The translations under genes were made by a program, and so were the position numbers. The notes under the pieces were generated by a model that made no database searches, had not been told where the DNA came from, and saw nothing but the letters and a program-made list of their open reading frames with translations. Below are positions 30,459-43,943 of a DNA stretch of 64,000 bases, piece by piece. Numbering within the stretch: the first letter of the stretch is position 1; the number at the start of each line of letters is the position of its first letter. This stretch comes from Vermamoeba vermiformis (Eukaryota > Tubulinea > Echinamoebida). The stretch spans positions 1 through 64,000 of the forward strand of contig JBEWZL010000008.1 of the NCBI GenBank assembly GCA_045837725.1. The letters are read 5' to 3'.

Positions 30459-31924
30459 CTAATTTTTGAACTTGTCATTCATCCACTGCGCAATCACATC
30501 GAGCTCGTTGTGGCCCTCGTCGATGAATTGAGCCATTGTTGCAGCACAATGAATCATTCTCTTTTGAATGCTGAAGTCTACAGGCACACTTTCCTTCTTA
30601 AGTAATTCTGCGAATTTGATGACGCCGTCACGCAGTACGTCCAGCTCACCACTGGAAACATAGAGTGGAGGCAACCCATTGAAGTTGCGCAACAGTTCTT
30701 TGGCGGTGTGGCTATTCTTGTTCTCGTGGAAGGTATCGGTCTCGATGTCGTGCCAGTGATAGACGTACTTTTGCACCAACATGCCGAGTTCGCGTGGCAG
30801 AATGATGTTCTCTTCTTGAGGAATGCGCGCTGAGCCCCATTCGAGGAAGGGGATGTCGATGGCGTACTCGAGACCAGGGCCTAAGTACAACATCAGAATT
30901 GGGTTGAATGTTCATACGATCTTACCAGGGGCGAGAGTAGCTGCAGCAACGGGCAGAGGCAAGTCTTTGTGATGAGTTTTGATCATTTGAAGTGTCATCA
31001 GTGTCAACATGCCTCCTGCAGAACAGCCAAAGGGAATGACATTTGTAGCTTTGATGCGCATCTCTTTGAGGACGTATCTGCGGAGGCAAGTCAATCAGCA
31101 GTGAAATGTCGAATCACTATCACGTGTCACCTACTTGTACACGTTCACGACGTCTTCAATGGCTTGTTCGAGTGTTGCTTCAGGTAGCAGTCGATAGTTC
31201 ACGCTCACAACGCGTGCTTTGGCTCTGAAATCTAGCTGTTACCAATAGCCGCCTTTCATTACTGTCACGATTGTTACCTGCGCGCCAGTTCACCTGCTGC
31301 GTAGCCTTCCGACTTTGCACTGCCCAAGATAAATGCACCCTATGAAGTATCTATCAGCCATTGACGCATTCGAGGCAAAAATTAAACGCACACCGTGATT
31401 GTAGATGATAATGTTGTTGGGATTGTATTCTTCAGGCTCAAACCAGTAGACCTGTCGTCAAGTGTCACGCGATTATTCAATACAAGCATCAAATTTCTTA
31501 CAGAGACATTATTGATAGTGGCTGGATAGAATTTGACACTGCTTCGCGGCAAAATTAGAGCTTCGCTGCGCAATACATTTGCACGACTGAAAATTGTTAA
31601 TTATTTTTCAACAGCGATGATACGCAACTGATAATTTACCTTTCTTCGAGCGTGCTATAGGTTGGCTTATTTAAGAAAAATAGTCGATAAAAAGCCCGCG
31701 TTCTGGGCGATAGATCTGCAAGTAACAAAAATTATTACGATCCAGATCTAGCGTTCGCTGCACTTACCGCGATACAATTCGGTAGGATTAATTCGCTCGT
31801 AAACCTCTGCCACCTTCCAAGCAGTGTAAAACAAGCCTCGTCGTAAGGTGTGATTGTATTCGGAGAGAACCAACAAGCTAGGAAGAGCGAGTGCTACGAG
31901 TAATATAATTAGAGCGACGCGCAT
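30459..31924 (-). CDS. Membrane-anchored alpha/beta hydrolase (HSL/arylacetamide deacetylase type)
   Basis: ATG 31924 starts MRVALIILLVALALPSLLVLSE, a signal anchor. About eight exons follow. The oxyanion motif NHGGAF is split by an intron (donor after CACGGT at about 31393) and followed by ILGSAKSEGYAAGELARR. The nucleophile elbow is GCSAGG. The acid is in SGELDVLRDG and the histidine in MIHCAATM near the C-terminus, so the Ser-Asp-His triad is complete. These are typical of the hormone-sensitive-lipase group, which cleaves short acyl esters at the ER face. Substrate unknown. Confidence 0.82.
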
Positions 31925-32108
31925 TTGTGGATCCACTTTTAATAATATTATTGCACTGAATTACGGCTCGGGTCGGGAGACAACCCGAATACGCGAAATT
32001 TCCGGGGAAAACCTAAATTATTCGGGCAAAGCACCATGTCGTAGTTGCTAACTACTGAAGACGGTTGTCGAGAAAAATGGTCTTGTTGATCAGAAAAGAG
32101 AAAGCGCG

Positions 32109-32273
32109 ATGGTTCAGCTCTCCTTCGTACGTACCTCGGTGAGCGGAATTTATTTGAGCCAGGAGTACAATCCCTCAACAGACGTTCGCGCGATCAAGTT
32201 AGCGGCATGGTTTGCAACAGGCAGTTACATCGTAAATAAGATCCCGTGGATCAGAAATTTCAGTGGGAAATAA
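32109..32273 (+). CDS. 54-residue protein with one membrane segment
   Basis: A single frame from ATG 32109 to TAA 32273, below the size usually listed as an open frame. It encodes MVQLSFVRTSVSGIYLSQEY, a short acidic/polar part, then IKLAAWFATGSYIVNKIPWI, which looks like one transmembrane helix near the C-terminus. The layout (N-terminal polar part, C-terminal helix) recalls small mitochondrial outer-membrane subunits such as TOM6, but the likeness is weak. It lies between the divergent hydrolase and the CoA-transferase genes, on the latter's strand, and ends 130 bp before it. Confidence 0.45.
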   Translation: MVQLSFVRTSVSGIYLSQEYNPSTDVRAIKLAAWFATGSYIVNKIPWIRNFSGK

Positions 32274-32402
32274 AAATTTCGGGAAGAAACTCTAACTCCT
32301 TCCAGAAACACGTGATCGCAGATTTTTTGTTAGCCCCGGGTCAATTTTATGTATTTTTTTTACCTCTTTCAACCAGTAACCACAGATCGGAATCTGATCA
32401 GC

Positions 32403-34613
<2,211 letters not shown>

Positions 34614-34713
34614 TTATAAAGCTGTTCATAGTTCGAAATTCATCTGTACATCCCTATAATTAAAAGAAGTTGTTTATTCGCCAGTGAAGTAAATCCGCTG
34701 TAGATCGCAGTGA

Positions 34714-36092
34714 TTATTGTACACTATCGGGCAAGGGACTAATAGCCCGTGATAATAGTCTGTGTTTTGAATATAAGTCGAGTGCTGCATCTGGATTGCC
34801 TTGCGCGAGCTGGAAGTACGTCGAGAGTTCAATCGCTGCAATTGCATTCGGATCTGCTGTCAATGCTTTGGAGAGACTCAACTCTGCACCAGCCATATCA
34901 CCTTTAGCCAGGGACAGAATTGCCAAGTTAGTGAACACAGGACTCAGTGCGTGGACTTGACCGAGTTGCAAAGCATAATGGAGAGCACAGGGACCAACAG
35001 CGGGCTTGGACTCGAGTGACGCGAGCAGCGTGCTGATTTGTTGCTCGGCCGCACTGCCCAGCAATGCTTGTGAAGCACCAGCGAGGTCGTTGAGCAGTGC
35101 TAGGGCCTCACTCACATGACAGTACAACGCGGTCAATTCACTCGCACAGGTCTTAACGAGGGCTGCATCCATGGGCAGTGCCAAGCCCTCGCGCGCAGTG
35201 TGCAGTGCAGTGATGTAGTCGCGCAACTCGAGTGACACCCACGTCAACAAGAGATGCGCGTGCAGATTGGTCACGTGGTCGTTATTCACTTGCAGTTGTA
35301 TCGCGTTCTGCAAGTAAGTAATTGCCTTGGTGAGTGATAATGGCTCCTCGTTATGATCTGCAATGTTATTGCGCATCGATATTGTCACGTGGCCACTTTG
35401 TTGCGATAAAATTTGACGCCGCAGATCGTACAGCGCCTTGACTTGATCATTTATCAATTGTTCGTCTTGCTCTTTTCCCTATATGATATGTTAAGCACGA
35501 ATAAAATATCTATTTAAATAACATACAAGTAATAAATGGTGCGTAATGCAACATTCAGCGAGGCGGATCCAAAAACGGGGACGGTTCGTCATGTGTTGTT
35601 GAAATAAAGCTGATAAATGCCAGCAAGAGTGCGCTAAGGTAGGTTGTTGAGTCGACAATAGAACTAGACCATGATTGTATAACAGCTGACTGAGTAATTC
35701 AGCGTGACGTCCCAAATCTTGAAAAAATTCGATCAGATGCGTACAACAAAATATAAAGTAAAAAATATATTGATAACTATACATGGACCCAAAAAATTAT
35801 TCAAATAAATAATTGATAAAATAGCTAAGGGGGAAAAATGCAAAAATATCAAGCGAGGAGGATAAAAGTGTGTACCTTCATTATTAAGCTGAGGAATAAT
35901 TAGCGTCGCTCTGCGGCAATATAAAGAAGCTGTTTTGAACTTGTTAAACTTCAAGTTTAAAGCTGCCAGGTCATTGTAATAGATGAGGTTTAATATGGCC
36001 CCAGTTAGCTCTGTTGACTTGAGGGACTGTTGCAGTTTCTCGACTGAATTTTTGTATATTTTTTCGAGATTTTCTGCACTATTCTGCGCCAT
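34714..36092 (-). CDS. CNOT10-like TPR protein
   Basis: Starts MAQNSAENLEKIYKN at 36092 and ends ISPLPDSVQ at 34714 in three visible exons, about 390 residues. TPR-like helices are seen throughout, with segments like CCR4-NOT subunit 10: ILNLIYYNDLAALNLKFNKFK, LLYNHGLVLLSTQQPTLAHS, PRFWIRLAECCI and PVFTNLAILSLAKGDMAGAE. The 'RFWIRLAECCI' block is the best hallmark. Animal CNOT10 is about 740 residues, so this version is short and may be a C-terminal-half form or lack an upstream exon. Role by family: scaffold with CNOT11 in mRNA deadenylation. Confidence 0.65.
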
Positions 36093-36358
36093 ATCGTCGC
36101 TTGGTTCGTTTGTGGGATTTCCAAATCCGCGTCCAAATCCAAAATCTGGTTTTTAAGGAGACCTAGTTTGTAAGTAATTGGTGCAAGTGTACTCTTCTAT
36201 TGAAGTTGATGACGTAACTGTGAATATGACGGCGAACGGAGGCCGGCAATTTTTGCGCAACAAAAAACTAACGAGGGAGTTCACTGCCAGCCAATAACTA
36301 GCATAGTTTGTGTTACTCGAAGCAATTAACTACCATTCGTTATATTAATTAAGTAGAA

Positions 36359-37986
36359 ATGCTTTCTCGTTTGTTGGTGTTGCGTCGTGTTGCAACCCGC
36401 GCATGCAAATCAACGATCCCGAGCTCACGCAGCGTTTTTGGCTATAACAGCGTGCATTCGAATAAAAAACAAAATAATAGACACCCTAAGGTATGTGTTT
36501 CATTATTTTTCGAGCGACAACGCTGTAAATCCGTCAGATCTTTTTATCGTTATGACGTGTACTCTCCAATTAATGTCCAGAAAATTAATGTAGCAGTGAA
36601 AATTGCATTCATTAATTTTTTTATCGTTTTTAGCCAGCAAGCATTGCAGTTGGAGTCCGCTCATTCCACACCTCGCGGATCTGCAGAGATGAAAACAAGG
36701 ATTATTATGAATTATTAGGAGTTTCCAAAACTGCATCAGCAGAAGAAATTAAAGCAGCGTACAGAAAATTGGCATTGAAATACCACCCAGATCGCAATCC
36801 AGATCCCAAAGCCGCTGATATGTTCAAATCCATTTCAACAGCCTACAGTGTATTATCTAACGATGAGAAAAGACAAGCGTATGACCAATTTGGCGCAGAA
36901 GGCGTCGATCAGATGGGAGGCATGGGTGGCATGTCACCCGAAGACCTATTCAATCAGATCTTTTGTACGTGAACGAGCTATTTAATAACAAGCAATTGCC
37001 TTACTAACAATTATTGTTTAGCACAAATGGGCTTTGGAGGAGACATGTTTGGAGGAATGGGCGGTAGGCAGCGAGGACCAATGCGCACGCCGGATTTGGA
37101 GTACCCGGTAGAACTTAGTCTGGATGAATTCTACACGGGCAAGAACATTGAATTTACTCTGCCCAAAGAGAAGTTGTGCGACACTTGCCACGGCTCGGGC
37201 GCCAAGGACCCCAAGGCAGTGAAGACCTGCAAGACGTGCAATGGTAATGGCTTCAGAGTGGTGACTCATCGCATGGGCCCAATGATTCAACAGTCGCAAG
37301 AAGTGTGTCGATCATGTCACGGACAAGGCAAGACTGTTGCACCCTCTGACAGATGTCCGACCTGCAACGGCAACAAGGTCGTCAAAGAGCGCAAGAAGTT
37401 CAATCTGTTCGTAGAGCCAGGACGAGACTTGAACGAGCACATTGTATTGCACGGCGAGGCTCATCAAGCTCCTGGCGCTGTTGCTGGCGATATTGTCGTC
37501 ACACTTCATCAAAAACCACACCCGCGCATTCAACGTTACGGTCATGATCTCATCGTCGAGCACAAGTTATCACTCGCTGAAGCACTGGGTGGATTCCAGT
37601 TCAACATGCCGCATCTCAATAAGCGAGTGCTTAACGTCTCGTCAAATGAGAAAGGCAGCATTGTCAAACCTGGTGATGTTAAGAAGATTCCAAACGAAGG
37701 CATGCCAATTCGACAACAGCCCGGCAAGCGCGGAGATTTGTACATTAAATTTGACGTAGAGTTCCCCGAAGGTCAGTTCTTGGACAAGACGAAGATCCAA
37801 GCCATGAACGAAGCTCTTGGTCAGAAATCTAGTGAAGCTAAGGCGGAAACAAAACAAGATGAAAAAAGTGAAGTTATTCCAGTAACCTTAGTCGATGTTA
37901 ATCCCAATGCTTTCAAGAGTAAACGAGAAAGCAAGCAAAAGAAAAGATCCGCTCAAGGCGAGCCTGTACAATGTGCCCAAATGTAA
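36359..37986 (+). CDS. Class A (type I) DnaJ/Hsp40 with presequence-like N-terminus and CaaX-like end
   Basis: Three exons. Exon 1 (36359-36489) encodes [18 protein letters not shown], basic and amphipathic. Exon 2 continues with [12 protein letters not shown], typical of mitochondrial leaders, then the J domain with KYHPDRNP (HPD motif) and a Gly/Met-rich region. Exon 3 (from 37024) has four zinc-finger repeats ([32 protein letters not shown]) and the substrate-binding C-terminal domain with [20 protein letters not shown]. It ends VQCAQM, which fits a CaaX box as in cytosolic Ydj1/DNAJA1. The two targeting signals disagree. Function: Hsp70 co-chaperone. Confidence 0.93.
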
Positions 37987-38071
37987 TAAAGGTTGAAATA
38001 TATAATGTAGTTACGTATCAAAAAAGGGCAAATAGACAGCGGAACTGCAAGAAATCCAGAAATTTCGGCAA

Positions 38072-38112
38072 GTGATATGGCCTCCTGAAAGGCCATGCTC
38101 AGTACATATCAC
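38072..38112. other. Nested stem-loop between DnaJ and DOCK genes
   Basis: GTGAT at 38072 pairs with ATCAC at 38108-38112, and inside it ATGGCCT (38077-38083) pairs with AGGCCAT (38090-38096) around a 6-base loop. It lies 85 bp after the DnaJ stop and 37 bp before the DOCK start, so it could be a 3' UTR or 5' UTR element. Confidence 0.4.
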
Positions 38113-38148
38113 CTACGTTGTAATTGTACCGTTAGTACAAACTTGAAA

Positions 38149-41100
38149 ATGAATTGGAGGCCGATAGCTGGGTTCGCAGTTGGTAAATACTGAGATAACG
38201 GTGAATAAAATTAGTCTAATATTTTGCAGCGGTATTCGACTTCAATCCGCAAGGCGAATATCAAATCGCACTGAAGCTTGGTGATTTGGTTGAGTTACAC
38301 GAGGAATATGTCGATGGAACCTGGCTCAAAGGAACGGTTCTCTCGGAGAGCCGTAACGAAGGCATTTTTCCAAAGGATTTCGTAAAGATGCGCCCTGATT
38401 ATGACGATTTAATTAGCGAATTAAGCATTGTAATTAAAGAATGGAGTGGATTGATGAAATCCTATTTGAAGGTAAAAATACGAATTTTTATTATGAATTA
38501 ATTTTCAAATCTGAACTTGCAACAGGAGAAAAAACGCTATGAATTTCTTCAGGTGAAGCATAAATTGGAGATGCTTTTGACGTACCATCAGAAATTATTA
38601 TTACCCCCGACGAAATACGCAAAAACAATCGGTGGCATTGATCCTTCAGCGGTACTCCGTAACGAGCTACGCAGTGTAGTGCTCGCTAAAATAGAGGAAG
38701 GACGAAGACAATTGGGACAAGATTTGATCGTTAAAACAGACGACGGTGATATCGCTAATGAGGGCAACACTCCCACCATGCAACTGTACAAAAAGGCAAG
38801 TCTACAATAATACTCGAGATTAGTCGCCGTTATTAACAGCATATATAGCACTCGAATATGCAACACGGCCAGCGACTGCGAAGAAAATCTACCAAAAGCA
38901 GCCACAACGAATTACGAAGTTTGGTACGCGTGTCAAATCTTGCACTGCTCAGTGAACTAACCGACGTCAATAGCGCACTGTATTTTCGAAGAAATCCGGC
39001 GCAGAGAGCAACATTGTCAACGAAGCATCGCCGCTATTGGACGTTGCCGTGATGAAACATTTGTGCCTCGATATGAAGGTCTTGTTGTGCCCGATCAACA
39101 GCGACTCTGAAATGTTGTTCTACTTGTACAACAAAACTACCAACGAGGTGATCACTGAAACGTACAACGTAGATCTCAATGCCTCGGGTGTCAGTGCCAA
39201 CTTGGACAAGCTGTTGGCGGAAATCACGATCTTTAAGGTGCGTAATTACTACCTATTCTTAATGAGCTTACAAATGACTAACATGACACAGGATTTGACG
39301 CCTAAAGAACCATTGCTTGACATTTATTTAGTCTGTGAAATCTATCGTATCGGCAAATTGGTCGCAGATAAAGAAAGTATCATCGTGCAACAGTCAAAGA
39401 AAGACGGCAAGAAAAAGGGCTCGGCAATGTATCGCAGACCTTTTGCAATCGGTGCGTTGCATCTTCAACAAAGCAGTTTAAAGCCTGGTAAAGAAGTTGA
39501 ATACACAATTCCGTTGTTCAGTGTCCGCGAAGAAACACAGTTCCACATGGCTCGCGAATGTAAGTGCTGCGTGAACTTCGCTCAATATTAATTCATTGTG
39601 GGTAGTGGCGATAAAAGATCTTGGTGGCCTCGATCCCATTCCTCGCGCTGACGGTGTGCGCGTTGGTCTGAATTTGGTGGTCGGAGATCTTAAACAAGCC
39701 CTGGGCAAAGTACCTCAATGCATCACCCCGCGCATTAATCGCGTGGCCTATCCCGGCAGTGACTTTGACCAACCTCGCAATGATCTCTACGTGACATTTG
39801 TATCGGGTGATTTTCTTGCCTCGTTGAAGTCTCCGCGCGTCAAACTCTACGTCAGATCCTGGAACCCAAAGACGCAAGAACTGAAGGCTCAGCCAGCAAT
39901 TTGGCGTGGCACAGGCCAAGAAAAACCATCCGAAGAATATCAGTGCTACGTGATTCTACGCTGCGATAAACCAACTTGGAATAACACGGTCAAAATTCAA
40001 ATTCCCGCTGCACAGTACCCGAACTGTCACTTGTTCTTTACAATCAGCGAGGCCAAAGATGGCGAGGAGAGTAAGTTCAGCAATGATATTCGGGTCAGAT
40101 CTGATGTTGTGCCCACAGAAAAGGACAAGGAAGCTACGATGATGGCGTACCTGGGCTTGACCGATGCAGAAGGTGCGATCCTTACCGACAACACACACAC
40201 CTTGACGTGCTTCAAACCTGCAAAGGGTGTCGATTCAAAAAAGGAGCCTTCGTTTTACATTCCATGTAAGAGTTCACTATCCACTAATTAAGTGCATTCT
40301 AACATGAGCATCACAGCCAAAAACAAGGTCGTTGCGAGAAAAGAAACACTCAAAATCAGAACACAACTCATTTCCAATCAGATTTCTCAGAATGGTATGA
40401 CTTGCTTTGCGTTTAAATTCTCTAACACATGCTACAGGTTGGTTGTATAAGCTGATTACTTGGAGCAATATGGACCCTGCTGTGCTTCCCGAAGTGATGA
40501 ACCGCATCACCTTTGTTGACGCTTACGAGATTTCACGGGTAAGTTGCCGATATTTGTTCCCTAAATTCACGAATTAACACCGCACAGTTTATGAAAGAAA
40601 CATTGGACGCCATCTTTGCATTGCTCGACTCAAAGATGACTCACTTGCACGATGCAGTGTAAGTGCACATTTCCATCTCAACGACCAAATACTGATTGTT
40701 TACAGCTTCAACGTTCTCGTGTTTGTGATTGGTATTTTGACGGACGAAAAGAAAACCAAAGTTATACCAGCCTCACGAATCGCTTTGGACAAATATCTTG
40801 AGACCGACTTCGCGGTGATTGGTCAATTCACGCACAAACATTTGATCAAGTGCCTGCAAAGTTACTTTACACTCTACGAATCCAAGCCCGTGTCTGAGCT
40901 GAACTCGGTGCTGAAAGCCTTGGAATACGTGTTAAAGTTTACACTCAAGTCACGAGCGCTGTTCAAATCAAAGAGTCAAATCAAAGACGACGTCGAATTC
41001 AAGAAGCTGATTGTTGATTGGCTCGACAAGCTTTACGTGATGATGGAAAATCCCAAACCAGCGTTCTTAGGCCCGCAGACCATTGCCATTCAAGCCATCA

Positions 41101-43884
41101 GTTCATCGTTCAACACACTTTACGCCGTATTCTCTGCGCAAGAAATGGCCACAATCGCAATGTCATTCCTCGGCAAGATCAAGTACTACGAGGACAAGAA
41201 GCTCTTGAACATTCAAAAACTGTTGTTCCTTCATGCCTTGGCATCCAGCGACTTGTTCAAATTTGTTGATGTGCGCAACATGTTGTTGCCCGGTGTGATC
41301 AAACAACTCCGCCTGCACATCAACAGCCGCATCGTCGAAGAGCGCAACGAAAGTGTCAAAGTGCTGCAGCGCCTGTTGGAGACAGTCGAACTGCAACGGT
41401 GGAATGGACTGGACCACGGCAACGTGGCAGAGTTCATGCAAGTCATTCCTGATCTGCAGCACTTGCTGTTGAACAACAAGTTTGACACCAGCGGCACAGA
41501 CAACGAGGAAAAAGATCTGCACAACGTCCTCATCGTCCTGTTCGCGATCTATCACTTGATGGAGCCTGAGCAGTTTGACGAGTTAATCGGCAAAATGCCG
41601 GTTGGACAACAAGCGACGTACATTACAAACACTTTGAAGTTGTTGGGTGGCATTGTCGCGCAAGAGTTGCCTTCATTCCCCGAGAACTGGTTCTCACTGA
41701 TTATGTTCCAAAATTCAGTCGTGCTGAAAGTGTTCATTCTCTTGGGACACAGCGTGGAACAACGTGTCTCTCGCATTGACGAAGAGCTGGAGATGTGGTC
41801 CAATTACTTCAAGGCCAATCTCTCATTCGTTAACTGCGCCACATTGAACCTCGAATCATTCCCTGAAGCCAAGAGAAAGATGATCTTTTCTCGCTACGCA
41901 GATATGCGACGAGATGCACTCGATGTGTTGGAAGTGATTTGGAACGGACTGGGCGTGCATCAATTCAAATTCGTCGAGCAGATGGTCGTGCCTATCATCG
42001 AACTGATGCTTGTAAGTACTAAACCAAGTGTGTGCCCTCACAGTAACTAATCTGCAATTGTAGTCCGAGCAGAAAGAGATGAAGATGAAAGGCAATTCAC
42101 TGTACTTGTCGCTGATGATGACTGAATTCAGCAACAGCAAGACAAAGAGCGTCGAAACAACTGCTCGCATTACAACAGGCGTGTTGAGTCAGCTGTTTGA
42201 CAAGTTGCTTCAAGCCTGTCCCGAGCCACAAAGTTTCTTTTTGCAAGCTCTCGGGCCTGATCTTCAAGCAGCTATTGCACAAACACCCGCTTTTGGACCA
42301 ATTAGCAGTGCATTCTTGCAGGACATGCAGACAATAATCGTGTTGTTGCGCGACAGCAATAGTTATCCATTCGACGACATTTGGATGGACGAAGTTGTGG
42401 CTGCACATCTGCGCCTGATTGGTTATTTGGCTAAGACCAATCGTTGGAAGACGTGGTCGCATCATTTGCACCAACTGTTCAAGACTCACTTGGCCACAAA
42501 CAACTTGACCGAAGCAGCGAACACGTTGTTGTTGCACGCAGACAAGATCAATTGGAATGACCAAAAGATGCACGACCCCGTGGGCTCGTTCCCGCGTCAG
42601 ACTGGTGCTGACAGAAAAGAGTCGTTGTTGCGCCAGGCCATTGATCTGTTCAATCAAGCCAAGATGTGGGAGTGTGCGCTGCCACACATTACTGAATTGC
42701 TCAACAAATTCGCGAATGATCCGATGAAAGTCAAAGAGCTGCGCGAGCTTGAAACACTGTTCCAGCAGAACATCTCAACTTCATCGCGATTTTTCAACGA
42801 ATATTTCTACGTCGGATACTTTGGCAAAGGATTTCACCCGAGCATCAGAGTAAGCTTATCTATCAGTATTGTGTATTAGTACTTACATTGGCATTAGAAC
42901 AAGGAGTTCGTCTATCGAGGCAACGAGTTTGCGCGCTTGGATGACTTCACCTCGCGCATTCAAGCCAAGTTCCCCGACGCCAAGATATTGACCTACACCA
43001 ATTATCCTCCCGCTGAAGTGATCAACTCTCCTGCAAAACACTTGCAAATATTTGCTGTCAAACCACGTGCTGAAGAGCCCTATGCCACGCCTCCAAGCCC
43101 GCGTGCGATCTTAGATGGGCAGAGCAATCAAGCGCAGTACAAATTCTTCCAAAGCAATCGCGTGAAGAACTTTGTGTACTCGAAGAGTGGCCGCCGAAAC
43201 AAACAGAAAGAAGAACAGCCCGAGGACGAAGTTGCAGACACGTGGATCACCAACACCGTCTACACCACGGCTCAACAATTCCCGCACTTGCAACGCCGCA
43301 TTGAAATTGTGAAAAAGACACTCGAAGAGAGCACGCCCATTCAAGTGGCCATCAATCAAGTCATCATGCGCAGCACGGATGTCGCACAGATTGTGTTGAA
43401 GCACAAGGGCGGCAGCACAGACAATTTGGTCAACTTTACGATGGTGTTGCAGGGCACTATCAATCCGACGGTCAATCAGGGCACCAAACTCTTCAAAAAG
43501 GCATTCTTGTCCGACAAATACGCTGCTGAGAACCCCGACAAAGCGGAACAAATTCAACGATTGCGCGAGACTATCATTGAACAGGTGGAGATCTTGGGCG
43601 AGGCCTTGACAGTGCACGCTGGATTCTGCTCGCCCGAAATGGCCATCATGCAAGAAGAACTCGAGCGCAACATGGCACAACTGCGACAAGAGTGGGGATT
43701 GCCGCCCTTGCCTGGCTCAGAGAACTTGCTCAACACTGCTGGTGACGCGGGCAACGACTCGATTGTTTCACGCGGCAACACGTTGTCCAAATTCAAACTC
43801 TCGTCCAAGGCACTCACGCCTGGTGTCACCAAATCCCCGCTGCCCGTCAGAAAACCGTCAGTTTTCAAGCCTAACCCGAAATAA
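38149..43884 (+). CDS. DOCK180-type Rac GEF with SH3, DHR-1 and DHR-2
   Basis: ATG 38149 opens a short exon that joins at 38229 to an SH3 domain (AVFDFNPQGEYQIALKLGDLVE..DGTWLKG). A helical ELMO-binding-like segment follows. The DHR-1 (C2-like) domain covers about 39400-40270 (DLYVTFVSGDF, EYQCYVILRCDKPTW). A long armadillo-like part with DOCK180 features follows in the exon 40719-42050 region (FNVLVFVIGILTDEK, KALEYVLKFTLKSRALF). DHR-2 begins about 42100 and holds EYFYVGYFGKGFHPSIRNKEFVYRGNEFARLDDF, here cited in parts: YFYVGYFGKGF and FVYRGNEFARL. The tail is basic and Pro-rich. Such proteins activate Rac/Cdc42 at the plasma membrane with ELMO. Confidence 0.93.
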
Positions 43885-43943
43885 GGCCCGACATGTAGTT
43901 GTAGAACTTTTTAAACGATTATTTGACAAGGGTTATTTACAAG

